From positions 1-64,000 of the forward strand of contig JAPLAM010000017.1 in NCBI GenBank assembly GCA_026393275.1: a stretch of DNA of 64,000 nucleotides, read 5' to 3'. This document shows, in pieces, positions 35,756-43,584 of this stretch. The number at the start of each line of letters is the position of its first letter. The first letter of the stretch is position 1. This DNA is from Arthrobacter sp. GTDB lineage: Bacteria; Actinomycetota; Actinomycetes; Actinomycetales; Micrococcaceae. The notes under the pieces are model-generated. The model made no database searches, was not told the DNA's origin, and saw only the letters and a program-made list of their open reading frames with translations. A program made the position numbers and the translations under genes.

Positions 35756-36213
35756 TGGAGCGCCTCCCGCACGGGCCGTGACTCAACGGTGGCCGGCAGC
35801 TTCGGCGGGCCGGGAACGAAGACGTCATGGATCTCGATGTTGACTTCGATGACCTGGAGCCCGACGAGCTCCTCGACGGCGGCGTAAACGGCGGCGCGGA
35901 TCTGGTCCGCCAGGGGATGCAAGGGCGTGCCGTAAAGCGCCACGAGGTCAATGTCCACGGCCACCTGGGTTTCGCCGACCTCGGCGCGCACCCCGGCCGC
36001 GTGGTCCGGACTGCCGACCGCGTCGCGGAAGGCACCCAGCGCCCTTGAGGGCCCCGTGCCCAGGGAGTACACCCCCGGGACGGCGCGGGCGGCGATGCCG
36101 GCAACCTTGGCGACGGCGGCCTCGGAAATGACGGTGCGGCCGGTCGCGGCGCGGAGCGTCCCCGGCAGGGCCGTCTCCAGGCCCGGTGCGGACTGAGGAT
36201 TCTGGTACTCCAT
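35752..36213 (-). CDS. Asp23/Gls24 family envelope stress response protein
   Basis: A 153-residue protein with the Asp23 core: GRTVISEAAVAKVAGIAARAVPGVYSLG region (about 29-53) and the C-terminal strand block VIEVNIEIHDVFVPGPP (about 122-138), cited in parts under 20 residues. Asp23 proteins are abundant peripheral membrane proteins linked to alkaline and cell-wall stress. The ATG at 36213 has GGGGAG 7 bp upstream. The frame is open for another 46 codons, but similarity begins here. It heads the five-gene overlapping cluster. Confidence 0.85.
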   Translation of the reverse strand: MEYQNPQSAPGLETALPGTLRAATGRTVISEAAVAKVAGIAARAVPGVYSLGTGPSRALGAFRDAVGSPDHAAGVRAEVGETQVAVDIDLVALYGTPLHPLADQIRAAVYAAVEELVGLQVIEVNIEIHDVFVPGPPKLPATVESRPVREALQ

Positions 36214-36317
36214 AAGGCACTCCCCTTCTCTTTGAGACCACCCTAGCCCTTGGGGCCGACCGCGGGGCCAGATCGCCGCGATATCCGCCGGCAGCGAGGG
36301 CCTGACGCGGTGGTGAA

Positions 36318-37430
36318 GTTCGTCGGTTGCTCCAAAAGTGCCCTTTTCCATGCCTCAAGAGGGCGGCTGGGCCCACGCCAGCAGGGTTCCCTGGCCGAGC
36401 TTGCGAGGCGAGGGGACGGTGGGGAGCAGCCGTTGGGCGTTGAGCAGCACTTCCCTCCGGGAGTTCCGACCCGCGACCAGTCCTTCGAACGCTGGGCTGC
36501 CCGGAGGGAGGCTGCGCCTACTTGCAGTTGGCGGCGAGCCAGCCCGTTACCGGTGCCATGGCGTCCTGGAATTTGCCGCTGGAGAAGACCGTCTGATCGC
36601 TCAGGCCAGCGACGGCAACCTGGTTAAGCTTGGCAAAGGCCGCCTTGAGGCTATCCGGGACGCGCTCTGCGGTGTTGCTCAACTCGGCTTTGTACTGCTC
36701 GAGTTCGGCGGTTTTGCCCTGCGCGGCCGAGAGCGGCAGCAGCGAGGCTCCGGTAGCTTGCTCCGAAATGGTCTTGCAGGCCTCGGCTGCCGTGGGGAAG
36801 TCGCCGTAGGGGCCGGAGGACTTGGTCGGGCTGGGGGTTGCGGACGCCGGCGCGGTGGTGGCGCTGGCGGACGACGGCGGGTTCGCGACCTCCGGAGCCG
36901 AACAGCCGGTCAGGGCCAGGGCCGCCAGGAGGGCGGTTACGGTCAGTGGGCGTGCCGTCTTGTTCAAAGTCACGTTCAAAATCACTCTTCTGGTCGAGAT
37001 TGCGCCGCGGACCCATCGAGCACTGGCCGCGGCATTGGCGTTCTTCCCCAGCGTGCGAGTCTAGCCGGGGCCCTTGGCGTGTCCCCAACCGCACCTGCCG
37101 CCGTCGTTCCGGCATCGTCGGTCCCGTGGACGTCGTCGGTTGCTCCAGAACGGCCCGGTTGGCGGCTGAAAAGTCCAGTGGTGGCTGCACCCTTAGGCAG
37201 CTGCGGCGAGGAGTAATTCGCTGAACATCTGATTGGCTGTCGAAGCCGAGGGTGGGGCGGAGCCGGTTGCTGCGCCCAATCCTGCGCCGGTTTGCCTCAG
37301 GCGGCCGCTATGGATCCCCGATAGCGGCCATTATTGGCGAATGGGTGCCACTGAAACGCCCGGCGGCGTCGGGTGACTGCGACTGCGCCTACTGACGGAT
37401 CCCCTTCCGCTGCTCCATAAGGGCCGTTTT
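36318..37430. repeat. three degenerate copies of a dispersed GTTGCTCC motif
   Basis: CGTCGGTTGCTCCA occurs exactly at 36321-36334 and 37134-37147, in each case followed by AAAAGTGCCC or GAACGGCCC. A third, weaker copy GCTGCTCCATAAGGGCCG lies at 37410-37427. All three are in the same orientation and lie in intergenic DNA around the lipoprotein gene and the left side of the IS3 element. They may be copies of a short interspersed repeat. Confidence 0.45.
36518..36985 (-). CDS. small lipoprotein of unknown function
   Basis: A 155-residue protein with a signal peptide ending in the lipobox ALTGC (about residues 24-28), followed by a Ser/Thr/Pro/Ala-rich linker of about 30 residues and a helical domain beginning YGDFPTAAEACKTISEQATG. 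Two cysteines (CKT and the C-terminal NCK) could form a disulfide. It is expected on the outer face of the membrane. No family is recognised. It stands alone between the Asp23 cluster and the IS3 element. Confidence 0.7.
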   Translation of the reverse strand: MILNVTLNKTARPLTVTALLAALALTGCSAPEVANPPSSASATTAPASATPSPTKSSGPYGDFPTAAEACKTISEQATGASLLPLSAAQGKTAELEQYKAELSNTAERVPDSLKAAFAKLNQVAVAGLSDQTVFSSGKFQDAMAPVTGWLAANCK

Positions 37431-37522
37431 GACCTCGCAACAGGGTCGTTCCGGCGCAGTCAATCGGGGGTTGAGCAGTCGAAGCGCTTTAAAGAAGAAA
37501 AGCACCAGTTCGTTAGAACTGA
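36986..37522. other. 537-bp intergenic region left of the IS3 element
   Basis: No convincing gene is seen on either strand. It holds two of the three GTTGCTCC-type repeats (37134 and 37410). The last 50 bp become AT richer (CTTTAAAGAAGAAAAGC) and end at the left inverted repeat of the IS3 element. It is probably the lipoprotein promoter region plus DNA altered by insertion events. Confidence 0.5.
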
Positions 37523-37590
37523 GGGACTGCCCCGGGTTTGCTTGACTCCTGACTTGTGAGGATTCGGTCCTTGCAGCAAGGATGTTCAAC

Positions 37591-37893
37591 ATGCCTAAGC
37601 CTTTCCCCGCTGAGTTCCGCCGTGACGTGGTCGCCGTGGCGCGGAAGCACGAAGCCCCGATCTCCCAGATCGCTAAAGACTTCGGGATTTCCGAAGCGAC
37701 CCTGCACAACTGGCTGAAGAAGGCCGACATCGAGGAGGGCGCCCGTCCCGGTGTGACGGAGAAGGAAGCCGCCGAGCTCAGGGATGCCAGGAAGCGGATC
37801 CGGCTGCTCGAGCAGGAGAACGAAATCCTGCGCCGGGCAGCGGCGTTCTTCGCCCGGGAGCTGCCCCAAAATGAAGTTCCCGCTGGTCCTTGA
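37591..37893 (+). CDS. IS3-family transposase, OrfA (helix-turn-helix subunit)
   Basis: A 100-residue protein beginning MPKPFPAEFRRDVV, with the helix-turn-helix IAKDFGISEATLHNWLKKAD (about 25-44) and a C-terminal leucine-zipper-like helix (RLLEQENEILRRAAAFF) typical of IS3 OrfA. The ATG at 37591 has AAGGA 8 bp upstream; an ATG three codons earlier is also possible. Its TGA overlaps the TTG start of orfB (37890-37893). In IS3 elements OrfA and an OrfAB fusion made by -1 frameshifting together carry out transposition. Confidence 0.92.
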   Translation: MPKPFPAEFRRDVVAVARKHEAPISQIAKDFGISEATLHNWLKKADIEEGARPGVTEKEAAELRDARKRIRLLEQENEILRRAAAFFARELPQNEVPAGP

Positions 37894-38738
37894 CCAAGAC
37901 GTGCGACGGGATTCCCGTCGCGGTGGCCTGCCGGGTGCTGGGTTTCTCCAAACAGGCCTTCTACGCGTGGAAGGCCGCGCCGGTCACGGAGCGTGACTGG
38001 TCTGATGCGCACCTGATCAACGCGGCCCTGGATGTCCACCGGGACGATCCGGCGTTCGGGTACCGGTTCATCGCCGACGAGCTCGAAGACCAGGGTTTCA
38101 GCGCCGGGGAGAACCGGGTCGCCCGGCTGTGCAGCAGCCAGCAGATCTGGTCCGTGTTCGCCAAAAAGCGCGGTCTGACCCGCAAAGCCGGCCCGCCGGT
38201 GCACGATGACCACGTCCGCCGGGACTTCACCGCGACGGCACCTGATCAGCTGTGGCTGACGGACATCACCGAGCACCGGACCGATGAGGGCAAGCTCTAC
38301 CTGTGCGCCATCAAAGACGTCTACTCCAACCGGATCGTGGGCTACTCCATCGACTCCCGAATGCAGGCCTCGCTGGCCGTCTCGGCCCTCCACAACGCGA
38401 TAGCACTCCGGGAGCCGGCGGGAACAACCGTGGTGCACAGTGACCGCGGTTCGCAATTCCGCTCCAACGCCTTCGTCAGGACGCTGAAGGGCAACGGGCT
38501 GAAAGGATCGATGGGGCGGGTCGGCGCGTGTGCCGACAACGCCGCCATGGAGTCGTTCTTCTCACTCCTGCAAAACAATGTGCTGGACAGCCAGCGATGG
38601 TCCACCAGGGCGCATCTGCGCCTGGCCATCGTGACGTGGATCGAGAAAACCTACCATCGGAAACGCCGTCAACGGCGGCTCGGTCGGCTAACGCCGGTCG
38701 AGTTTGAGATACTCAATACCGGCCTCAAAGCCGCCTAG
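37890..38738 (+). CDS. IS3-family transposase, OrfB (DDE catalytic subunit)
   Basis: A 282-residue DDE integrase-fold protein starting from TTG at 37890. Catalytic residues are visible as LTDITEH (first Asp), VHSDRGSQF (second Asp) and AAMESFFS (Glu), in the rve-domain order. An N-terminal helix-turn-helix_21-like region (HRDDPAFGYRFIADEL) precedes it. The C-terminus reads YHRKRRQRRLGRLTPVEFE as expected. No internal stop is visible, so the element may still be active. Confidence 0.93.
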   Translation: MTKTCDGIPVAVACRVLGFSKQAFYAWKAAPVTERDWSDAHLINAALDVHRDDPAFGYRFIADELEDQGFSAGENRVARLCSSQQIWSVFAKKRGLTRKAGPPVHDDHVRRDFTATAPDQLWLTDITEHRTDEGKLYLCAIKDVYSNRIVGYSIDSRMQASLAVSALHNAIALREPAGTTVVHSDRGSQFRSNAFVRTLKGNGLKGSMGRVGACADNAAMESFFSLLQNNVLDSQRWSTRAHLRLAIVTWIEKTYHRKRRQRRLGRLTPVEFEILNTGLKAA

Positions 38739-38808
38739 AAACACTCAACCCCGAGAGTCAACGAAATCCAGGGCAGTCCCTAAGTCTCCCGCGCTGACAT
38801 GACGTCTT

Positions 38809-39006
38809 CTATGTGTTCTCGGCCCACCGTCCCAGTGCCGCCAACGGCTCGCGCAGTGTGCTGCCGAGGGCGGTCAACTCGTACTCCACGCGGGGAGGCA
38901 TCTGGTCGTACGCGGTTCTGTCCACGATCCCGTCACGTTCCAAATCCCGGAGGGTATCGGCCAGGACCTTGCCGCTGATGCCGTCCACGGCCCGCTGGCG
39001 TCGGAC
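38809..39006 (-). pseudogene. HxlR-family regulator, C-terminal fragment
   Basis: The last 65 codons of an HxlR winged-helix regulator, beginning around the GISGKVLADTLRDLERDGIV helix and containing the wing PPRVEYELTALGSTL, then RWAENT and a stop. The N-terminal half of the winged helix is missing. Upstream the frame runs into unrelated sequence at about 39003, where the MFS fragment begins in another frame. HxlR proteins respond to aldehydes or redox stress; this one cannot fold. Confidence 0.75.
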
Positions 39007-39140
39007 AACCGCCCGCTGATTAGGCTGGCCACGATCCAGGAGACCGATGAGACCAATGTCGCGATGAAGATTTCGTCGGGAAGTTGATCTTCGGTGACAC
39101 CGAGCTTTCCAAGCATGTAGAACGCCTGGTAGGTCAAAAG
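39000..39140 (-). pseudogene. MFS transporter internal fragment
   Basis: About 47 codons on the minus strand that read LLTYQAFYMLGKLGV at the N-terminal end, then a transmembrane helix (TLVSSVSWIVASLISG) followed by RLSD, the start of the conserved MFS loop. Sequence before and after is not MFS. The piece is joined at 39003 to the HxlR remnant and at 39140 to AAA-ATPase sequence on the other strand, so three gene pieces have been brought together. Confidence 0.65.
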
Positions 39141-39142
39141 GA

Positions 39143-39427
39143 ATGACTGACGCGGTGGACGTGGAACTGCTGGTGGAAAAAACCGAGGGCTTCTCCCCCG
39201 CAGACATCGAGTACGCCGCCCGCAGCGCCCTCCCAGCGCGCCCTTGAGAAGGCTGTGTACGACGACGGCGGGCTGGCCTCTGGAGGGCAGCTTTCCGTCC
39301 GCGAGGCGGCCCCGAACGGCCCCGCCACCCAGGACTACATCGACGCGATCGCCGAAACTCGCACCACCGTCAGCGAAGGAGTCCACCAGGACTTCCTCGA
39401 AGACATCGACGCCCTGGGCCGCGTCTA
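39143..39427 (+). pseudogene. AAA-ATPase C-terminal fragment, frameshifted
   Basis: The first part reads VEKTEGFSPADIEYAAR, the lid region of Cdc48/FtsH-like AAA ATPases. About 39230 the frame shifts by one and continues as RALEKAVYDDGG, then IAETRTTVSEGVHQDFLEDI to a TAG at 39425-39427. The N-terminal ATPase core is missing. The ATG at 39143 is probably accidental. This is a decayed remnant next to the transposon insertion. Confidence 0.7.
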
Positions 39428-39523
39428 GACAGGATCGTCCAGCCATAAAAGCGCTGGGAAAGCTCGATATAGGAAGGGAAGCGCCTTTGGCACCTTGGCT
39501 TCGTCCAGTTGTAGCACACCCCA

Positions 39524-39528
39524 GCCTG
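39524..39528. repeat. left copy of the transposon target duplication (GCCTG)
   Basis: GCCTG directly precedes the left inverted repeat and is repeated exactly at 50921-50925 directly after the right inverted repeat. A 5-bp duplication is what Tn402/Tn5053-family transposition makes. Confidence 0.9.
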
Positions 39529-39685
39529 TGTCGTTTTCAGAACTCGCATGCACCACTTCATGCGGAAGTATGGCCCGGGTGCACAGGACTGTTGACATCC
39601 GTTTGTCAGAAGTCACCTGCACTGTTGGCATTTCCATCAGAAGTCGCCTGCACTAGCCTGAATCATGGTCAACAGTCGTCTGCAC
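39529..39685 (+). repeat. left terminal inverted repeat and three TniA-site-like repeats
   Basis: After the 25-bp terminal repeat come three 19-bp direct repeats with the shape TCAGAAGTC-CCTGCAC: 39604-39622, 39635-39653 (both nearly identical) and 39667-39685 (more diverged, GGTCAACAGTCGTCTGCAC). In Tn402-family elements TniA binds the terminal repeat and such 19-bp repeats to form the synaptic complex. No gene lies between the end and tniA. Confidence 0.85.
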
Positions 39686-39699
39686 CGTCGGCGCCAGTC

Positions 39700-41373
39700 A
39701 TGACATCGGATGACCCCCAGATCTTGGAACGGGGTCTGGTGGGCATGTCGGATGAGGCGTGGGAGCGCCTGCGCCGGCAGGACGAGGTCATTGCACCTTT
39801 GGCGGCCATGGTCACGGTCACCCACGGGGCGGCGGACAGCGCGGCCGAAGAGTTGGGATTGTCGAGACGGCAGGTCTACACCCTGATCGGCCGGCGCCGA
39901 AAGGGCACCGGTCTGCTGACGGACCTGGCCCCGGGCCGGTCCGCCGGCGGCCGGGGAGGCGGGCGCCTGCCGGAGCCTGTGGAGGCCGTAATTCGTGAAG
40001 TCATCCGGAAGACTTACCTGACGAAGCAAAAGCCGTCCTTGGCGGTTGTGCATCGCCAAATTGTGCGCGAATGCAAGACGCTGGGGTTGGCCGCGCCGGC
40101 AAGGAATACTGTCGCCCACCGGATCGAGGCGCTGCATCCGGTGGAAGTCAGGCGCAGGCGTGAGGGCAGCGAGGCCGCCCGGGCCTTGCAGTCGGCCGGC
40201 GGAAAGGTTCCGGACATCGTGGCCCCGTTGGACCAGGTCCAGATCGACCACACCGTGATTGACCTGATCATCGTCGATGACCGGGACCGGCAGCCCATCG
40301 GCCGGCCCTACCTGACGGTTGCCATCGATGTTTATAGCCGGTGCCTGCTGGGAATGGTCGTGACCCTGGAGGCACCGTCTGCGGTGTCGGTGGGCCTGTG
40401 TATTGCGCACATGGCCTGCGACAAGCGGCCGTGGCTGGAAGCCCTGGGCGTGGACGCGGCGTGGCCGATGAGCGGCAAGCCCAAGGCGTTGTTCCTGGAC
40501 AACGCTGCGGAGTTCAAGAGCGAGGCGTTGCGCCGCGGTTGCGAGCAGCACGGGATCAAACTCAGCTACCGGCCACTTGGGCGCCCGCACTACGGCGGCA
40601 TCGTGGAGCGGATCGTCGGCACGGTGATGCAGCGGGTCCATGAACTGCCCGGGACAACCTTCTCTAACCCGGGACAGCGGGGCGGTTACGATGCCGACAG
40701 AATGGCCGCCCTGACGTTGACGGAGCTGGAACGCTGGCTGGCCTTAGCGGTCGCCGGCTACCACGGCAGTATTCACGGATCCCTGAACCAGACACCCGCC
40801 GGGCGCTGGGGAGAGGGCGTGAGAGAGTTCGGCGCGCAGCCTGTTGTTGCGCACCCCGCAGCGTTTCTCATCGATTTCCTGCCGGTCATCCGGCGCCGAA
40901 TCACCCGCACCGGTTTCGTCATCGACCATGTCCATTACTTCGCGAACGTGCTCAAGCCATGGATCGCGCGGCGGGACGGGGAGGAAACGTTCATCATCCG
41001 GCGGGACCCGCGGGACATCAGCAGGGTCTGGGTGCTGGAACCGGAAGGGACGGCCTATGCGGAAGTCCCGTACCGCACGGTTTCTTACCCGGCGGTGACG
41101 TTGTGGGAACACCGGCAGGCGCTGGCGCGGCTCCGTCAGCAGGGACATGACCAGGTCAACGAGGAAGCATTGTTCCGCATGGTTGATCAGATGCGTGAGA
41201 TCACTTCAACGGCGCAACGGGCAACCCGCAGATCACGCCGGGAGCTGCAGCGGCGGCGCCACCTCCAGGCCTCCGGACCCGTGAAGAACCCGACGGCCCC
41301 ACCTGATGAAATGCTCCCACCCACGAATGATGTGGCGCCAGCCCGTCCTTTTGACGAGGTCGAGCAGTGGTGA
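39700..41373 (+). CDS. tniA: Tn402-type transposase TniA
   Basis: A 557-residue DDE transposase, the size of Tn402/Tn5053 TniA. An N-terminal helix-turn-helix (LGLSRRQVYTLIGRRRKG) is followed by the rve-fold catalytic core with Asp183 (VQIDHT), Asp267 (LFLDNAAEF) and Glu303 (GGIVERIVGT), with 35 residues between the second Asp and Glu. A beta-barrel and basic C-terminal tail follow, the latter expected to contact TniB. The open frame extends far upstream through the terminal repeats, but ATG 39700 lies right after the last TniA site and matches the family start. tniB overlaps the end by 7 nt. Confidence 0.95.
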   Translation: MTSDDPQILERGLVGMSDEAWERLRRQDEVIAPLAAMVTVTHGAADSAAEELGLSRRQVYTLIGRRRKGTGLLTDLAPGRSAGGRGGGRLPEPVEAVIREVIRKTYLTKQKPSLAVVHRQIVRECKTLGLAAPARNTVAHRIEALHPVEVRRRREGSEAARALQSAGGKVPDIVAPLDQVQIDHTVIDLIIVDDRDRQPIGRPYLTVAIDVYSRCLLGMVVTLEAPSAVSVGLCIAHMACDKRPWLEALGVDAAWPMSGKPKALFLDNAAEFKSEALRRGCEQHGIKLSYRPLGRPHYGGIVERIVGTVMQRVHELPGTTFSNPGQRGGYDADRMAALTLTELERWLALAVAGYHGSIHGSLNQTPAGRWGEGVREFGAQPVVAHPAAFLIDFLPVIRRRITRTGFVIDHVHYFANVLKPWIARRDGEETFIIRRDPRDISRVWVLEPEGTAYAEVPYRTVSYPAVTLWEHRQALARLRQQGHDQVNEEALFRMVDQMREITSTAQRATRRSRRELQRRRHLQASGPVKNPTAPPDEMLPPTNDVAPARPFDEVEQW

Positions 41374-42284
41374 ATATCGATGACTACCCGCCGCCGGATC
41401 TCTCCCATCTCCAGCCCTGGGCCCAAGCCATGGCTCGACTGCCGGCGGAGGAACGGATCCGGCGCATCCGGGCGGACCGCTGGATCGGCTACCCCTTGGC
41501 GGTCCAGACGCTCACCAGGCTCGAAACACTCTATGACTGGCCCGGCAAACAGCGCATGCCCAACCTTCTGCTGATCGGACCGACCAACAACGGCAAGTCC
41601 ATGATCATCGAACGGTTCCGCCGGCAGCACCCGGCACACTCCACCGCGGATCAGGAACACATTCCCGTCCTGTGTGTCCAGATGCCCTCCGAACCGTCCA
41701 TCCCGCGGTTCTACACGGCCGTCCTCGCCGCGCTCGGCGCGCCCACGGGACCGCGCCGGCGCGTAGCTGACCTGGAACAGCTCACCCTCGCCGTGCTGCG
41801 CCGCGTCGGTGTGCGGATCCTGGTGATTGACGAACTGCACAATGTGCTGGCCGGCCGCGCCGATGTCCGGCGCGAATTCCTGAACCTGCTGCGCTTCCTG
41901 GGAAACGAGCTGCGGATCCCGCTGGTGGGGGTCGGGACCCGGGAGGCCTATCTCGCCGTCCGCTCCGATGACCAGCTCGAAAACCGGTTTGAGCCCATGA
42001 CCCTGCCCCTGTGGGAGGCCAACGCAGACCTGTCGTCCCTGCTGGCCAGCTTCGGCTCCTCCTTCCCGCTGCGCACTCGCTCGAATCTGGCGACCGATGA
42101 CATGGCCCGCTACCTCCTGACCCGCAGCGAGGGCACCATCGGGGAGCTCACCTCGCTCCTGACCGAAGCCGCAGTAGCCGCCGTGGACAGCGGCGAAGAA
42201 TCCATCAACCACCGGACGCTGACCCTGGCCGAATACGACGGTCCCAGCGTGCGGCGCCGGAAGTTCGAACGCGAACTCAGATGA
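41367..42284 (+). CDS. tniB: Tn402-type transposition ATPase TniB
   Basis: A 305-residue AAA+ ATPase. Walker A is GPTNNGKS (about 70-77) and Walker B is ILVIDELHN (about 150-158). It is homologous to TnsC-like target-selection ATPases, which polymerise on DNA and bring TniA to the target. The start is GTG at 41367 inside the end of tniA, and the stop overlaps the tniQ ATG by 4 nt, so all three proteins are made in coupled fashion. Length is normal. Confidence 0.95.
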   Translation: MVNIDDYPPPDLSHLQPWAQAMARLPAEERIRRIRADRWIGYPLAVQTLTRLETLYDWPGKQRMPNLLLIGPTNNGKSMIIERFRRQHPAHSTADQEHIPVLCVQMPSEPSIPRFYTAVLAALGAPTGPRRRVADLEQLTLAVLRRVGVRILVIDELHNVLAGRADVRREFLNLLRFLGNELRIPLVGVGTREAYLAVRSDDQLENRFEPMTLPLWEANADLSSLLASFGSSFPLRTRSNLATDDMARYLLTRSEGTIGELTSLLTEAAVAAVDSGEESINHRTLTLAEYDGPSVRRRKFERELR

Positions 42285-43483
42285 GGCCGCCGGAACGCTG
42301 GCCTCTGCACCCGGCCCCTGCAGAAACGGAATCGTTGTCCTCCTGGCTCCGGCGGATCGCAGCCAGCTACGGGATGTACTCCTACGAGCTGCTCGAACAC
42401 GGACTCGGCCACCGCGAACTCAGCGACCCCGAGCTGGATCTGAACCCTCCGATGCACCTGCTCGAAGAGCTCGCCAAGCGCACCGGTCTTGACCAACACC
42501 GCGTAAACGCCATGACCATGGCCGGCTGGGTGCCATGGCTCTTCGACGGACTCGCCCCTGCCCCCGACGCCTACGAAACCTATGCGCACCAGCTCTCGGT
42601 GCTCCTGCCGCCCAAGCGGCGCATTATCTATACTCCGCGGAAGTGGTTGCCATGGCTCCCGGACTCCGGGGCGCGGCGGGGATGCCCGGACTGCCTGGAA
42701 TCCGGCCCGACGCTACTGCTCTTCTGGCAATTGCCGCTCATGGCCAGCTGCCCGGTACATGGGCGCCGGCTTGAAACCTACGAAGGACACCCTCCTGACT
42801 ACGTTTTGTGGAAAACCCCAGCCCATGGCGAGCGGGGGCTTCCGGAGTCGTTGTCCCTCATGGACCGGCGGACCTGGCAGGCGATAACCACCGGTTCCGT
42901 CAATCTGCCCCGGTATCCGGTTCACGCGGGCACCTGGTTCCGGCTGCTGCGGACCCTCCTGGACGAACTCACCACAGCCCAGGGACGATATGGCCGACAA
43001 CTGGACGACGTGCGTCGTGTCTGGGAACACTGCGGACACCCGTTCCGGGCCGGCCTGTATTCGTGGCAACCGTTCGAAACCCTCCATTGGCCGGTCCAGC
43101 AGCAGCTGCTCGAAGCAGCAGCCGCCGCAATGGAACTGATCGAAGCCGGCTCACTGGTTGCCTTGGGAACCTCCGCGCACCTCCTGCGCCCCGAACCGAA
43201 CCCCCGGATCGGCGACGGAACCCGGCCCGGCCCACTGACAGCAACCGCCGCCGTTCAAGAGAAGCCCACTCTCGATGAGCTCTGGAAACAAGCAACGGAC
43301 GCACTGGAAGTCTGCATCAAGGCAGCCAAAGAAGAGCCGGCCGTCGCGCAGCAGCTCTTCAACTTCGCACGCTACGGATGCCGGAGTGAAGAATCCGTGC
43401 GCGGTCTCCGGCAAACCTTCACCGAGCTTCAGATACCCCTCGACTTCCTGTCACACATTGATGAGCGGGGGCCCTTTGCCTGA
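42281..43483 (+). CDS. tniQ: transposition target-selection protein TniQ
   Basis: A 400-residue TniQ-domain protein. The N-terminal PPERWPLHPAPAETESLSSW region ends in the family hallmark ESLSSWLRRIAASYGM, and a treble-clef zinc knuckle is visible as RRGCPDCLESG followed by the LFWQLPLMASCPVHGRRL pattern (two Cys pairs, about 130-165). TniQ links TniB to the chosen target. It overlaps tniB by the ATGA quartet and is followed by the res region. Confidence 0.93.
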   Translation: MRPPERWPLHPAPAETESLSSWLRRIAASYGMYSYELLEHGLGHRELSDPELDLNPPMHLLEELAKRTGLDQHRVNAMTMAGWVPWLFDGLAPAPDAYETYAHQLSVLLPPKRRIIYTPRKWLPWLPDSGARRGCPDCLESGPTLLLFWQLPLMASCPVHGRRLETYEGHPPDYVLWKTPAHGERGLPESLSLMDRRTWQAITTGSVNLPRYPVHAGTWFRLLRTLLDELTTAQGRYGRQLDDVRRVWEHCGHPFRAGLYSWQPFETLHWPVQQQLLEAAAAAMELIEAGSLVALGTSAHLLRPEPNPRIGDGTRPGPLTATAAVQEKPTLDELWKQATDALEVCIKAAKEEPAVAQQLFNFARYGCRSEESVRGLRQTFTELQIPLDFLSHIDERGPFA

Positions 43484-43542
43484 CATAGAATAAATAACGG
43501 GTTTTGTGACATATTTCGATTCCGGTCGAATCCGGAATCACG

Positions 43543-43572
43543 TTGTCACTTAAACGAACGTATAAATGACAA
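43543..43572. other. candidate res subsite for the TniR recombinase
   Basis: TTGTCA at 43543 and its complement TGACAA ending at 43572 form a 30-bp interrupted inverted repeat with AT-rich centre, directly before tniR. The rest of the 101-bp tniQ-tniR gap holds further related pieces (TTTTGTGACATATTTCGATTCC and TTCCGGTCGAATCCGG palindromes around 43502-43535, both described in part). In Tn402-type elements res lies exactly here and is used to resolve cointegrates. Confidence 0.65.
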
Positions 43573-43584
43573 GGGGTCTGGACC

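Larger units (their letters stand above)
37523..38780 (+). mobile_element. IS3-family insertion sequence, 1258 bp
   Basis: The ends are imperfect 26-bp inverted repeats: 37523-37548 begins GGGACTGCCCCGGGTTTG, and 38755-38780 is, inverted, GGGACTGCCCTGGATTTC; 21-22 of 26 positions agree. Inside are two overlapping transposase frames arranged orfA-orfB. No clear 3- or 4-bp target duplication flanks it (TGA left, TAA right), so the insertion is old or its flanks were rearranged. HxlR, MFS and AAA-ATPase gene pieces lie directly to its right. Confidence 0.88.

Noticed and set aside
38809..39207. 132-residue minus-strand protein as an intact regulator
   Set aside because: Only the last 65 residues are HxlR-like; the N-terminal part comes from fused unrelated DNA.
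39244..39699. N-terminal extension of the tniA open frame
   Set aside because: It would run through the AAA-ATPase remnant, the transposon end and the TniA sites; family similarity starts at ATG 39700.
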